In this document: positions 1-13,900 of the stretch, piece by piece
Numbering within the stretch: the stretch's first letter is position 1
How the letters are laid out: every line of letters begins with the position of its first letter
Source: Nilaparvata lugens
Lineage: Eukaryota; Arthropoda; Insecta; Hemiptera; Delphacidae
Direction: 5' to 3'
Assembly (NCBI RefSeq): GCF_014356525.2
Contig: NC_052516.1
Coordinates: 26,180,070 to 26,244,069 of the forward strand
Length of the DNA: 64,000 nucleotides
The notes under the pieces: generated by a model
Told to the model about the DNA's origin: nothing
Databases searched by the model: none
What the model saw: the letters and a program-made list of their open reading frames with translations, nothing else
Translations under genes and position numbers: made by a program

Positions 1-1594
1 ACTAAGAAAAAATGTGTTACAAACAAGATAAAAGAAGCATAATTAAACATAAATTTCCAACATAACGGCCCAATGAAGTACCTAATATTGACAACCGGTT
101 ATCAGGCAATAATCGTCAATCCTTGTTTGATTTTTAAACCCTCGTTAAAAATATACAATTGATGAGAAATTGAAAATTTGGAACTTTCTAGCTATTTGTT
201 GTGGATTTGAGTTGGAATTTCTCAATGAAGTAATATTGACAACCGGTTGTCACAACACAAAATTGAAACCCCAAATCCCCCACATCATTAACTGTAATCA
301 ATTCTAAACCATTATCAGTTTAAACTCAGTTTAGAAGTTCCACTCTAAACTTCAGATAGTTTCACTCTATCAGTTGAAAAATTTCACTCTAAACTCAGTT
401 CAGAGTTTTCAATTTAGATTGATAATGGTGAAGCAACCGAAACTAGTTTCTCTAATGTTTTAGAAATAGACAATGTTACAATATTCAAAGTAATTTATTT
501 AATTTGCGTAAGATCCCACATCTTAAGATCTTACTTGTAATTTTAAACCGAACCGGTTTGAAACGCGCTTTCATTATAGCAGAATCCTTGATTTTGTAAT
601 GACATAAAAATGTTTTAAACAATACCACAACTTGTAATAGAAGTTAAATGAAGATCGATGATGAAAAATTTGTTGAAGAAAATTGTATAAGTTTGGAAAG
701 ATAGTAAAAGGAAGATGAAGGAGAATAGAGAGAAGAAGATGATAAGATACGGTAGGAAGAGCTGAAAAAGAGGATTAGGAAAAAAGAAAACATGAGAAAC
801 TTAGAAGTAGAAGAAAGAGAAGAAGAATTCAACATATCTAAATACAACGAAGATACTTTTTCTAATGAATTTGACCCATCTCTTGTGGTAATGTTCCATT
901 ATTTATCCCTTCTTTAAAGTATTAGGCTCAAAAGTGCCTCATCTGATCCCAAACCCAAGTATTAGGGTTGTAGGATATCCTATCTTTTCACCAGCAATGT
1001 TTTGTTATAAACTACTAAAATAGAACATAATATCAAAGATCAAGAATATAATTACGTTCTACAATTACTTTTAAAAACTATTTTGATGTCAAATTTATTA
1101 AAAATAACTAACACAAAGGTAAACTACAGAATTTCTGTAAAATTGATAAAATTTTAGAATAACTTACATCGTAAGGTTATTAGGCTACAGCATAGCTGTA
1201 AAATTATGGCTTAATTGTGACTTTCAAATACGTAAATTACATAAGCTCAGCTAAATGTAGAAACTTAGCTTACAGTTGAAAAAGTTTGGTAATCACATTA
1301 AAAAATTATGAAAATGAATAGATAGCTACCTAAAACAACTACAAAATAGAAAATCTAATAAAATTGTATGAGTCGATTTCTTTTAAAGTTGAGTACATTG
1401 TTATCTACAACCTCCAAAATATAAAAACTTCTTTAGTATCTTGAATTCATGAATATTTTTTAAAAATACATAGCTACATAAGATGCCTGCATAACAGCTA
1501 ATAGGATAACTAATCCTTCTTATCAGAGTTGATTAAAACATACACCATGATACCTGGAGCGTTTGTAAAAACGTATATCTTTCAAAGTCTCAAA

Positions 1595-1600
1595 TTTATT
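1595..1600 (-). promoter_or_regulatory. Candidate poly(A) signal of EXTL3
   Basis: AATAAA on the minus strand, about 200 nt past the EXTL3 stop codon. It is the first canonical hexamer I see downstream. AT-rich DNA produces many such hexamers by chance, so this is only a candidate. Confidence 0.3.
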
Positions 1601-1619
1601 AATTTCTAAAAATATTATT

Positions 1620-1762
1620 AAAATGAATGCATAGCTACCTAAAACGGCTGCCAAAAACTCATCTTTCGACAAATTATTTGTCTAAAGCTAAAATGTATGC
1701 ATAGCTACCTAAAACGGCTGCCCAAAACTTATTTTTTCGACAAATTATATGTCTGAAATTAA
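1620..1762. repeat. Two tandem ~70-bp units
   Basis: Two adjacent units share the phrase CATAGCTACCTAAAACGGCT followed by a CGACAAATTAT phrase. A more diverged partial copy of the first phrase lies near 1316-1340. The array sits in or just beyond the EXTL3 3' untranslated region. Confidence 0.6.
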
Positions 1763-1796
1763 AATTAAGTTAGTTTGTTCTTATTTCAGTTGTGTT

Positions 1797-1901
1797 CTAG
1801 ATAAATTTGAAACACTTCTGCTTGTCGTGTGGTATTCGAGTTTTGAACAGGACTGAATCAGCTCGGAATTGGGTGTTTAATAATGGCGTATACCCAAATA
1901 C
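1797..1901 (-). CDS. EXTL3: EXTL3 exon 15 (terminal)
   Basis: The last coding exon encodes residues 875-908 and the TAG stop. It opens with [20 protein letters not shown] and ends with DKQKCFKFI, the very conserved C-terminus of EXTL3 proteins. The acceptor is a pyrimidine-rich CACAG just above 1901. Phase 0. It completes the GT64 domain. Confidence 0.95.
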   Translation of the reverse strand, partial: VFGYTPLLNTQFRADSVLFKTRIPHDKQKCFKFI

Positions 1902-4900
1902 CTGTGAAAAGAACATGAAATTAGAATATTGATGAATCAATAACTAGTTCGATTATCCAATGAAAGTTCTATAAATAGAATTAATGACTTCTGCTACTAC
2001 AAATACTGATCGAAGAACTTGATAGCAGAAGGAAATTCGTTGAGTGAAATTGTCCATAAGAGTGTAATAATAAAAATATCGTGTGACCTGGCTGGCTCAG
2101 GTCTGGTGTCAGAGTTTTCAGTTCTGACATGACTTAATGCAGCCGGGAATGACGGCTTACTAGAAACGTTAAGGGGCCATATGAATAAAACCAAAGCATA
2201 TGCTCATGAGCATGAGCTTGGAGCATAAGGTTTTGCTCATGAGCATTAGGTAAAAGCATAAGCATTTGCTCATTTTTATATGAATAAGCTTTACCTTATA
2301 TTCTTACCTTATGCTCCTGAACTCTGGAGCAAATGCTCACGGATTTTAAAGATTTTTCATCAGCTGATTCGCCTTTGTGGTCTTACTTAGTTTTTATAGC
2401 CTCACGTAAGCGCTAAATATGCAAGTATAGACTATAGACATCGCTTGTGTTTGCGTCGTCTGCTCTGTTCTCTATCCAAGAATTGAGTTTTAGGTTGGTT
2501 AGTTGAGTTATGAATTTTGAAATAATTGCGTGAAAAATGTCATCTCTATAATAATTTTCAGCATAATCTTATAATCTCAATGGCCTTCTTATAATCGTCT
2601 AAACTCTCATCTTCTTAAATGTCTACCTATTTCCTATTCTGTGATGGCTATCTTTATATCGGATAGGTATCTTTTGTATTTATTCTTTTGTAGGAATAAT
2701 GGTGATATAAATATATCATGGTTGAATCTAAAAAGAGTTTTATAGTTCTCAACTATTGGTTGTGATCGTATCTGTTATAGCTTCCTCTTACTCACACGAA
2801 TTAGTTGAGCCATTTTACTATGAGCAAAAGGTGAAAAGCTGCTCCAGAGTAGACTCACCTTTTTTGAAGCATTTGCTTCAAAAGTTGAGCAAATGCTCTA
2901 GTTTATTCATACAATTTTGAGCATAAGCTTTTACTTTTGAGCAAATGCTCAATATATTTTTTTGATGAGCATGAGCAAAAGGTTTTGCTCACGTTTATTC
3001 ATAGAAAATGAAGCATATGCTCCACATTTTAGAAGTATAAGCAAATGCTCAACTTTATTCATATGACCCAAGGTAAGGGTTCCAAAAGAGTTAATATACG
3101 ACAAATCGGTTTTAGCACAAGAATGTTAAAAAGGGGTTGAAGTAAGAAAGTAGAAGGATACTTGTTTATTCGATTAAAAAATATTCACGATCATAAATAT
3201 AGAACGTGGTACATACCTGGGTAAAGAAATTTATACACTTATGCCTTTCCTGAAAATGTGTGTCATCTTCTGATAACGAAACGGGACATCCTGGACAACG
3301 GAAAGTCCATCTTGAGGTAACCTACAAAAAATACAACATTTCATGGAGATTCTTTAATGAGTTCGACAAAAATTGAAAATGTTAGACGAGTATTCAAGAA
3401 GAGAGTTAAGGCGCATATATCAGTGACGGGTACTGGGAAAATATAATTTCCATGAGTTCTAATGGAACTATTTCCACTAGGCACGACCGAAAGAGTATGT
3501 ATAATGACATTAGAACTTATTAGAATGATATTCTCACTGTGCCGGACAAATTCACTAATACTGATACGTGATAATCCGCTTTGAAGAGAGTTGGAGATAA
3601 TTCAGGTTTAAAGAATAAAATTCATTGTATTAAAGCTCATCCATTCTTTAAAAGATCAATGAAACAAAGAATTGTTTGTCATTTACTAATATATTCACAG
3701 TGATAATTTATATCGAAACAAACTAAGTATTTGTCATTAATTTACTTTAAAAAGAAAGTGATAGTAATTTGTCGATGATAACTATAAAACTAACCTTGAG
3801 TGAATGAAGGTTTTCTTGTGATATGCGTTACTAGAAAATGTATTGAAGTAGTTCTATTCTTTAAAAAAAACCCAGTAAATCTAGTATTTAAATTTACATT
3901 TTTGAACAGTGGTAATTTTCAATTTAGAACTATAGCCTAAACTAACTGGAGGTTTTCTTGTTACATACGCTAAAGCCAGAAGTGGAACTCACGTAGGTCA
4001 CGAGTGGAGAGGCCAAAACTCACCACTGCTAAAAGAAGGGCGGCCATTCAGGCAATACTTCTTGGGACCGGTGAGGCTTTTGAACCTGCAGTTTTGGAGG
4101 GACAAAAAGAAAAACCCAATAAACCAGAGGTGAAACTCCAGGCACAAATGTGGGTCAAGAGGCCAAGTCGAGGGTGGCCGGGGTGGCCCTAGAGGCAGTT
4201 TGGCGTCCCCTCTCTCAGCAGAAGGACCTACAAAAAGGCCAGGAGTGGAACTCACGTAGGTCACGAGTTTGTGGGTGGAGAGACCAAACTTCACCACTGC
4301 TCAAAGAAGGGCGGCCATTCAGGCAAAACCTTTTGGGAGAGGTGAGGCTTTTGAACCTGCGAAGTTTCGGAGGGGCAAAAAGAAAAAAAAAACCCAAGAG
4401 ATCAGAGATGGGTGAAACTCCAGGCACAAATGTGGGTCAAGAGGCTGAGTCAAGGGTGGCCGGGCGCCCTAGAGGCAACTTGGCCACGCCTTCCTCAGCG
4501 GAAGGACCTTCAAAGAAGGCCAGGAGTGGAACTCACGTAGGTCACGAGGACTAATCAGTCTGAAGAGACTGCCAAGCATATCACACTGGATTGCGACAAG
4601 GATTGCAACCAGATGTTATAGTATGTTATAGTATAGGGAAAAACTCCTGGTTCTTGTAAAGGACACAGGTATTGGTTTGCCTAACTAACATACTACTTAG
4701 GAACACAATAAGCTTCTGTTGACGTGTGGGGTTCTTTGAACCTTTGGATCCTTGAATCCGTCAGTCTTCTCAAAAACTAATAAAACTAAGATAATGGAAG
4801 TATAATTTTAAAAGAACAGTTATAATTTTCAATAAATAACTATAAAACTAACCTTGACTGGAGGTTTTCTTGTGATATGTGATACAAGAAAGTTCATGGC

Positions 4901-7900
4901 TATATCTTCACAATTCATGTATTCGTCTACTTTGTCCCTTATGGCTTGAGGGAGATGGTAAGTGTACATATACATATAATACTTATGTATAAAAGCTGCA
5001 CCTGTTAATATAATACAATATTCATTAGACAAATTACATTCAAATAATATTTATTCCACAATAAAAGCATAGTTATAATAAAAAATAACACAATTATTGT
5101 AGAAAAATGTAATGGAATACTCCTACGGAGACTGTACATCTGTGTATATAACATGGTTTAATTTTCCAACATTATTTGAATATCTCAATTATTTACAAAA
5201 CACAATTCATCAAAATGATTGGGAAAGGACCAACAGGCACAGTTCAACACTATTTCTTCCCCCGAATTTCGATTCATACTCTAGTCCAAACAGTAGGTTA
5301 TGTTTAGTTCACTTTTGAATGAACTGTAGAACTTTTCGGAAATTTACATCAAATAACAAAATGGTGAATTTTCATCACAGCAATATTGCTGAAGTTATAA
5401 TAATTATGATGTTATTTGTAAAAGTAATATAATATATGGTAAATTTTCACACGATATTCAGGGTGTTCTAAAAAAGGTGCCCATAAGTCAGGGCGTGATT
5501 CCTCACATCAAAAGAAGAAAAAAAGTTCTAATTAACATAGGTCCGAAAATGCTTGGTTACCAAGTTATACAGAGTGGAAGATTTCGTCTGAATTTCTGTG
5601 CCCCTGCTGAAACGAAGCCCTACGGGTATTTGTTTGCTGTTAATTAAGATATACAATTTAGCGTACTTTATGTAAAATGAACTGAAAAATTAAATAAAAC
5701 CGTTTACAGACCTGTAGCTACAGTAATGTTTAAGATAATAATAATATTTTATTGTCATTAAACTTTGAAAAAAAGCAATAGACAACGTCACAATCGTTAT
5801 TTGCATACACATACAACATATACATATAAAATGTAAACAATAAATAACAGAACTTTACAATAATAAAATAACTTAACTTAGAAATGAATTGAACCATCAT
5901 TCGAAGCTAGGAACTCAGTAATAATATAAAAGGGATGTCCAACCAGCCACTCCTGAAGCTTACGTCTAAAAACGCTGATGGGATAATCTTTCACCTGTCT
6001 TGATAGCTTATTGTAGCTTTTGATCCCAATTACTTCGTAGCTCTTTGTTGATTTCGTTAGTCGGTTAAAAGGAACATTTATCATTTCACGATGCCGAGTG
6101 AAATGCCCATGTATGTCCTGCCTACGTTCAAGGTGGAATATATTGTCAATTGTATACAGTATAACCTTAAAAATATATACATTTATTACTGTACTATACA
6201 TTATTTTCATGTCCATGAACAGAGGTCTACAATGGGCAAGGAATTGTGCACTAGAAATTATTCTAACAGATTTCTTTTGGAGTACAAGCACACTCCGTAT
6301 ATAACTACAGTTTCCCCATAAAATAATTCCATATGATAGCAGACTATGGAAAAACGCAAAGTAAGCTGATCTCAAATACATGAAGGTCACATGTTCTTTT
6401 ACATGTGACGAAATACAGGAAACTTGGTCACGAAAAACAAGTTTCTTTAAGGTTTTAAGCAGATTTACTATGTTAAATGTACAATAAACACAAAATATTT
6501 TTTTACAGAACTTCTAGAAAATTCAATTTCAAAAAGAAAGATGTAGAATAAGTCTATAATAGACAAACCTTGAAAAATAATCCTTAATTACTTACAAAAC
6601 GCATGAAAAATAGAGAGCTTAACAGATTTTGTCTATTTTTCATGCGTTTTGTACGTAATTATTAATGATTATTTTATAACAGCCAACAAATACCCGTAGG
6701 GCTTCGTTTCAGCAGGGGCACAGAAATTCAGACGAAATCTTCCACCCTGTATAACTTGGTAAATAAGCTTTGTCGGACCCAGGGGTGCCCAGCCCCCCCA
6801 AGGGCAATGGCGCAAGCCCTCCCCCAATCCAAGTGTAATGCCCCCCCCAAAGTATCCCAATTCCCAACCCTTTAGTTTTTTGCATTAGTCAGTGTATGAC
6901 AATAAAATTCACATCTTACATTCTAATCTTCCGAAGGGCATTATTTACCTTTGTTCTTGTGAGGAATTCTTTCTGTTTTCATAATATTGTAAAAATATAT
7001 ACCATCGTTTCTTATCTCTTTTAAAATAGAAATAAAGTATCTTTTTGAGACTAGCAGTGCACCCGTTCTTGTTCGGAAGGACTAAAAAGTACTATATTAC
7101 ATCAGGAATAACTACATTACAAATATTTTAATAGGATATTGAAAGATAAGTAAGGGAGGCTCTGCTTTTTAAATGTAAAGGTTACTTATAAAAAGTTGAA
7201 TAATAATATCATTTATATTCTTTTATTGCAAAAGAATATTGCATAGCAATTTTGGTGAACATTCATACAAATTTGGAACAATTTTATTCATACAATATAT
7301 AATGTCGGCAAGTTTAGGTATTCTAAATCCTATACTATTAAACGAGAAATTTCTGTTTAGATTTTTATATGTTTGTATTTCACCGGATCTCGAAAACGGC
7401 TCTAACGATTCTCACGAAATTCAGAACATAGTATGTTTATAATATAAAAATTCGATTGCACTAGTTCTCATCCCTGGGGAAACTCGCTGAAGGACATTAA
7501 AAGAATTTATTCATCCTTGGAAAAACAGCTGATAATTTCGTTGTCTGTTGATAATGGAAGTGAGTGAGCGAGTGCATGTGTGTAGGACTCAGACAAAATT
7601 ATGACTCAGCTGTTGAACTTTTGTACCTAATTCAATCAGGTACTTAGTGGCAGTTGTAAAAAAGCCGGTTAAATTTTAATCCTGATTAATAATTCCAGTA
7701 GAACCAATCAGATAAGCTATCTTTTTGAGATGGTCTTCTGTGATTTGGTTCTCGTGAAATTAATCAGGATTAAAATTTAACATGCTTTTGTGAGAGAAAT
7801 TTTTGCATTCCTCTGCGAATTAATCTCAATCCACTGTGATTAGATAGAACCTTTCTATATGAACTATGCATATTTATTATAATTTCTTCTTTCTTAATAA

Positions 7901-10900
7901 TTCTTATATGCTTTTGTAGGTACCCCAGATCGGAGCTCGGTGCCCCGATATTTATCATAAATTGCAACAGGTTGTCACTGATGTTGTGTTGTTGGTAGTA
8001 TTTACTTTTTAACATTACAGGAGTAAAATAATAACACAAGTCGAACAAAATGTATCTTCAAATGGTTTGGTTTTTGGAATAAAGATATCATCTGAACAAG
8101 TACATTTTGTAAATTCTATCTATTAATACCAAATATCGGGGCACCAAGCTTTGCTCGTTATTTATTCATTGATAAACAGAACTCAATTCTTTGAAATGAT
8201 TGGGGAAGGACTAACATGCACAGCCCAAAACTGTTTCTTCCCCGAATTTTGATTTATTCACTATAAAATTTATAGTTGGAATATTTAATATTCCAAAAAG
8301 TAGGTTATGTTTCACAGACTTAAATTCAAGTGAAATTTTCAGTCCAAATATTTGAAAACATAAAAGTTCTAATTTAGATTGTTTACATATCAAATTGAAT
8401 AACAAAATAACACTCACTAATCACTTAGAACTGTAAAATAATGATTAACTTTGAATATTATGATATATACCATCTCATTACAACAAATCAGTTTACTGTA
8501 TTTTGATTGAGTCAATTAAAATTTCTAGATTTCTCGCGAGATACAATGAGCTAATTGATTACACAGCTGATCTCCCACACAGGCACACACATCTTCTGTT
8601 ATCGACAAAATCATCATCTGTTTTTCCAAGGATGAATTATCGTTTTCATGTCCTTCAGGGAGTTTTCTCAGGGATGAGACCTAGTGCAATCGAATTTTGA
8701 TATCATAAACCTACTATATTCCGAATTTCGTGAAAATCGTTAGAGCCGTTTCCGAGATCCGTTGAACATAAATAACCATATAACCAGATAGCCAGATAAC
8801 CAGGTATAAAAATAGAAAAATACAAACAGATATACAGAAATTGCTCGCTTAATATAATAGGATAACAACTTATAGTCCTGTCAAATGGTCGTTTTTCAGG
8901 AAACAGCCCCGAAAGAATTTTTTTCGATGATTCTATTTGTATTTTGGGGCGCTAAATTCTAATCTGAAATTTGCTCACATGCCAGAGGGCGACTTCACCC
9001 CCAAAATTTTGGACTTTTTTCAAGTTTTCCATTTAATCTCAAGAACCTTGAATTTATCGAGATAAAGCATTCTCTATAAAATATTAAAGATAATAAAATT
9101 TTATTTCCAATGAATTGACTGGTCGCGCAGGACTACTTTTTGGATTTTTTATCTGAAGTGTTCCACAAGATACACAACTTTGAATGTGTGAGAAATTTGT
9201 GATATTTCCGGATTTCCCCCATTTTCACAGTCTCGCATATGCAACGTTGCGTATCTTGTGGAACACTTCAGATAAAAAATCCAGAAAGTAGACTCTAGGT
9301 TGTGATGAATTTTCTCCTCTTTTCACTCTCATTAATTATACTTCTGTTTTCAATGCCGTTAAAAAGTTACAGCCAATTGAATGATGATCTTTATTTTATT
9401 TTTCTTGCGATTTTACTGTTATTAAAGAGTCTCTAAAATGAGTACAATACATGATAGAAACTTGCGATTGGTCTTAAATGAGAGAAAATTTCATGCTCTA
9501 TAAGCTGAGTTGCCATAAATTGATCTTGCATCACTGTTTATATCGAAAAACTGTCGAGACTGTAAAAATGAGAAAAATATAGAAAATTTCTTGATTTTTT
9601 GAATCAAACGTATCTTACTTCACGATTATATTTTTACAAAAATCATTCATCTCACATAAAAGAGGAGATTCTTTTAGTTTGCGATGTTGTTTATAATTGC
9701 ATTTCCATTTCAGAGAAATTAATATCATCATAAAACGCCTTCGAAATTAAAATAATTATTAGATTAAAATGTACATTACAATATTTAACTTATCATTGTG
9801 CTTTTAAGAAAATTAGGTTGCAACAGCAAGGAAACTCAAAAACAGGACCATTAAAAATTAAAATCAAGCAAAGGAAATCAGAATAATAGTGGATGATGAA
9901 GTTATAATTTATTTTTTTCAAAGATTTACCTTCAAACTCATAGGCTTAAAATTACTAAAATTCCTGCATACAAAATATTATTATCAATTGTATTTTTTAT
10001 GCTTTATATTGAGTTACACTTTGCAGAATATAACATTGTAAAGGTGGGAAAACGTATTAAAATTAACTACATTAGGATATCTCTATTTAATACCCTGATT
10101 TTTCAGCCATGATTCAAAATGTTGACATAAAATATAAAAAAATCATGCCCCCCCAAAAATGTTGATGGCGCAAATTGCGCCATGCCCCCCCCCCTTGTGG
10201 GCACCCCTGGTAGGACCTATGTTAATTGGAACTTTTTTTTCTTTTGATGAGAGGAATCACGTCCTGACGTATGGGCACCTTTTTTCAGAGCACTCTGTAT
10301 AAATGTTTGATGCATTATGAACTGCGATTTTGATATGATGATTAGTACAAATTATAATGAATCATATTATTCAGAATATACGAATAATATTATATTAATC
10401 ATGATAAATGATTGAATGAGATCTTGTCATTGATGAATAGAGATGAGCTTACCAGTTAAAACCATGGACAGTTCGCATGAGTAATTGGAATTATACAACC
10501 AACCACCATAGTTGAGATCTAACGCATGGAAACGTCCGGGGAATCCAACCACTCTATCACGTTGTTCTCTCCAAACTCTGAAAATCACAAAAATATTAAC
10601 ATTTGACCACCAACTCTGTAATATTTCAATTATTTATTATTCGAATAAATTATTAATACAAGGCCAAACCATGACTACGATTATAAGAGAACAGAGTCTA
10701 CGTAAAACTGATACTTTCAATTTCCAGTATTTGATGGAAAAAAATCTACCTGCAACTTCTGTTTATATGTTCAGATGTTTATATGTTTCGATGTTTATAT
10801 GTTTCGATGTTTATATGTTTGTATTTCACCGGATCTCGAAACCGGCTCTAACGATTCTCACGAAATTCAGAACATAGTAGGTTTATAAAATAAAGATTCG

Positions 10901-13900
10901 ATTGCACTAAGTCTCATCCCTGGGAAAACTCGCTGAAGGACATTGAAAGGATAATTATTATTCATCCTTGGAAAAACAGATGATAATAATTATTTCGTCG
11001 TATGTTGGTGATGGAATTGAGTGAGCGAGTTCATGTGTGTGGGACTGTGTCAAAGTTATGACTCAGCTGTTGAACTTTTGTAATCATTCAATCAGGTAGT
11101 TAGTGCCGGTTGCAAAAAAGCCGGGTTATTTTCAATCCTGATTAATTCCAGTAGATCCATCTTTTCTAAATGGTCTTCTCTGATTTGGTTCACGTGAAGT
11201 TAATCAGGATTAGAATTTAACCGGCTGGGATTTCGTGAGGGAAATTTTTGCATTCCTCTGGGAATTTACTGTGATTAGATAGAACATTTCTGTATGAATG
11301 TTATTATAATTTCTTCTTTCGTAAGAAATTTTTTATGCTTTTGTACTCTAGAGCGAAGCTCGGTCCCCGATATTTATTATTATTTAGCTTATGGCAGATA
11401 CACAACAATATAGCTCATGAATCTCAAATGCCTAGATATACACTGTATATTTTCAAATTCTTTGAGATGTTGTTTGGTTTTCGGTCAGGAGAACAGAAGT
11501 TTGTCTGACCGCCATTATTTATTTATTTATTCATTCATTCATTGTCACATTACATCAATTTTTTGAGTTTCACTCATATGACTGATGACCTGTCAGTATT
11601 ACTAGATCTAATTTATTATTTTAATTACTAAACAATATTGTCAAGTGCAAATAATAATTTAAAAAAGCATGATTATACATAGAATGCCTCAATTTATACC
11701 AAATAGTTGTTTATAATGTCTATATATGTCTATATGTCTAGTAGTATAATACTACTTAATTAAAATTGTGAAATGGAGTACAAGGTTTTTTCAATTAGAA
11801 ATTTTCTGACTGCTTTTTTAAGCAGTCATTTGCTAGTCCATTTAACGTTACCCAATGAGCAACATGGAGGCGAACTAGCGTTACAGATATTCAAGTTGAA
11901 AATCTGATTGCTGGAACAATTTTGAGGTTAAAGATTACTACCTGAGTAATCTACTTGTATTACCAATCATTCCAATATAATCGAATTTTGGTACGAATTA
12001 TATTCATAATACCGCATCCACACTATCGCCCAATGCCGCATCCACACTATCGCCCAATGCGTACTAATGACGACCAGCGCCAGAGTGTGGATGGGTGGTT
12101 TGCCAGCGCTCGCCTTCATTGGCCTTCGCTTGCCATCGCTCCGATTTTTGTCAAGCGAAGGCGAGTGGCCAGCCGAGCATCAACGTATACATTGCAGTGT
12201 GGATGGCAAGACCAACGTGGCCAAGTTTACCAGCTTGACCAGCGACTTGGCAAGTCACTGGGCGATAGTGTGGAGTGTGGAATAGGAGATGGCTATCTCC
12301 AGTGTAACTATAGTTCTCTCATTGAGAACTATGACTAGAATGACCATTACTAGGCATAATAATCAACAACGAGTTTTCATAGGATATGAGATTGTGCAGT
12401 ATGACGAGAACTTGAATAATTATAGTCCCTATTTGAATTCATTGGGGAAATTTCTTAATAAGTTTCTATTTATGAATATCCCTAAAAGATTTTTGATTCA
12501 ACTGCTTCAGAAAATGTTATGTACTGTAACAAGAAAAATATGTGAAGATCTTTTGACACACTTCTTTGGAAAATAAATGTGATTTCTTGCAGTTAATTCA
12601 ATATTTGTTTTTTCCTTCGAAACACACTTTTTGTAAGTACAAGCAAAAAATAAAACATTAAATCAAACAAACATAGAAATTTCAGTACATTTCTATTATA
12701 AATATTCTATTTATTTAATAGTATTTTTAAATATTATTTGTAATTTGTTACCTGAATCCAAACATAATTTCGTCATGTCTCAGATGTGCATCGTCGTCTA
12801 CTGATAAAACAGCTTCAGTTTCTACTGTTTCGTATGGCACAAAACGATTATTCAAACTATTTGTACTGGCCTTCACTACCTGAAATGGAAAAAGAGATTT
12901 AATTCCAGGAAGATCTTTAAAATACAATTTCATCCAATAAATTCATAAACATATAATGGTGTAGAATATACAAGGATTGATAATAGCAGGATGGAAAAAG
13001 ACTGGAGCTAAATTAACTCAAATGAATCAGTCATTTGAGATACAACATTAGTCATTTTCCTGTCAAATTTAGTTAGCAGTTGAATGTAGTTCTATATGAA
13101 TTATCACATCGATTCCTTTCAGAAATAATAGACAGCCATATAGCCGAGTTGACTAAGACGTTGCACCCTTCAGTCTGCTAGTGCCACCTGGTAACGGGTT
13201 CGAATCCCATCGAATAGGCATGGACGTTTGATTATCTCATAATTCACCCTCGCACTTCCCATTACCCAAGCACAAGCTAAAAGCTCATGTGGGCATGAAA
13301 AAAAAACAACATGAGCCAGAGCTTCCTTTGCCAGTTCATAGGACTCTTTGAGAACGCAATCCCAATTGAAGTCCTCAAAAGTTATTCCTCTACTGAAAAA
13401 TGTTAAATTTTGATTAATGCTGTTTCTCAAATGTCCGATTTCAATAATCTTAAGATAGTGCCACACATAATTTTTGAGGAGATAATAATAGTTATTTGTA
13501 TAGTTTTATAGTAATTTGAGTATGGAAATTAATAATTTATACTTACATGAACAGGTACTCCAATGTCAGGCCAATGTAAATCAGCCAATGGTAGTCTGGG
13601 AGAGTTCCACACGACAATTACCTGAAAAAATAATTAAATTTCAAAAATTATTTCAGTTTAAAAAAAAATCCTCTATAACTTACTTTTTATAACGTATCAT
13701 GTTCGTTGTAGTACCTTCAAGTATAAAATATATTATTATAATATAGCTCATTACAAAACTACGAAAATCTGGAAAAATGTCGACTCAAATACCTGAATAC
13801 AACTCAGCTAGTTGATAAAATGTTACTGCAAAGTATAGTAGCGTCTTGGTGCTGTGGAAGGGGTGAATCGGTCCTGGGATCAACTAGTGAGACCGCGACT

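Larger units (their letters stand above)
1..1796. other. Downstream flank of EXTL3, no gene seen
   Basis: No convincing coding sequence is visible here. The first part holds a short repeated phrase built around an ACCGGTT core (near 85-106 and 231-251) and a stretch of degenerate direct and inverted copies of a phrase like CACTCTAAACTCAG at about 300-425. The stretch next to the EXTL3 stop codon is presumably its 3' untranslated region. The open frame at 644-847 on the minus strand is low-complexity Ser/Phe-rich translation of purine-rich DNA. Confidence 0.5.
6780..10209. mobile_element. hAT-like non-autonomous DNA transposon with 8-bp target duplication
   Basis: The left end starts CAGGGGTGCCCAGCCCCCC and the right end is its inverse (ending GGGCACCCCTG). 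Both ends carry a subterminal C-run and a TGGCGCAA phrase. The 8 bases outside each end, GTCGGACC and GTAGGACC, match at 7 of 8, as expected for a hAT target duplication. The flanks rejoin perfectly into the right arm of the 5459-10297 element, which proves insertion. The 3.4 kb interior encodes no recognisable transposase and holds two copies of interspersed family A plus a 42-bp-arm hairpin. A lone decayed end of the same family is at about 60595-60650. Confidence 0.75.
5459..10297. mobile_element. Large inverted-repeat element, interrupted by nested insertions
   Basis: The outer ends are imperfect inverted copies: CAGGGTGTTCTAAAAAAGG at 5459 and its inverse ending at 10297. Homology between the arms continues inward for about 190 bp, passing through GGTGCCCATA, a TTAACATAGGTCC phrase and a phrase ending in CCCTACGGGTATTTG (left arm to about 5640, right arm from about 6679). 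The right arm is split by the hAT-like element at 6780-10209. The space between the arms holds a decayed LINE fragment. It occupies most of EXTL3 intron 12. The family is not identified. Confidence 0.65.

Noticed and set aside
4004..4554. Overlapping open frames in the GC-rich tandem repeat
   Set aside because: Open in several frames on both strands because of composition; no recognisable protein.
13141..13210. Genuine tRNA gene
   Set aside because: A and B boxes are present but no acceptor stem closes, and the similarity continues into a SINE body.
13170..13466. 98-codon minus-strand frame as a gene
   Set aside because: It runs antisense through a tRNA-derived SINE, including its B box.
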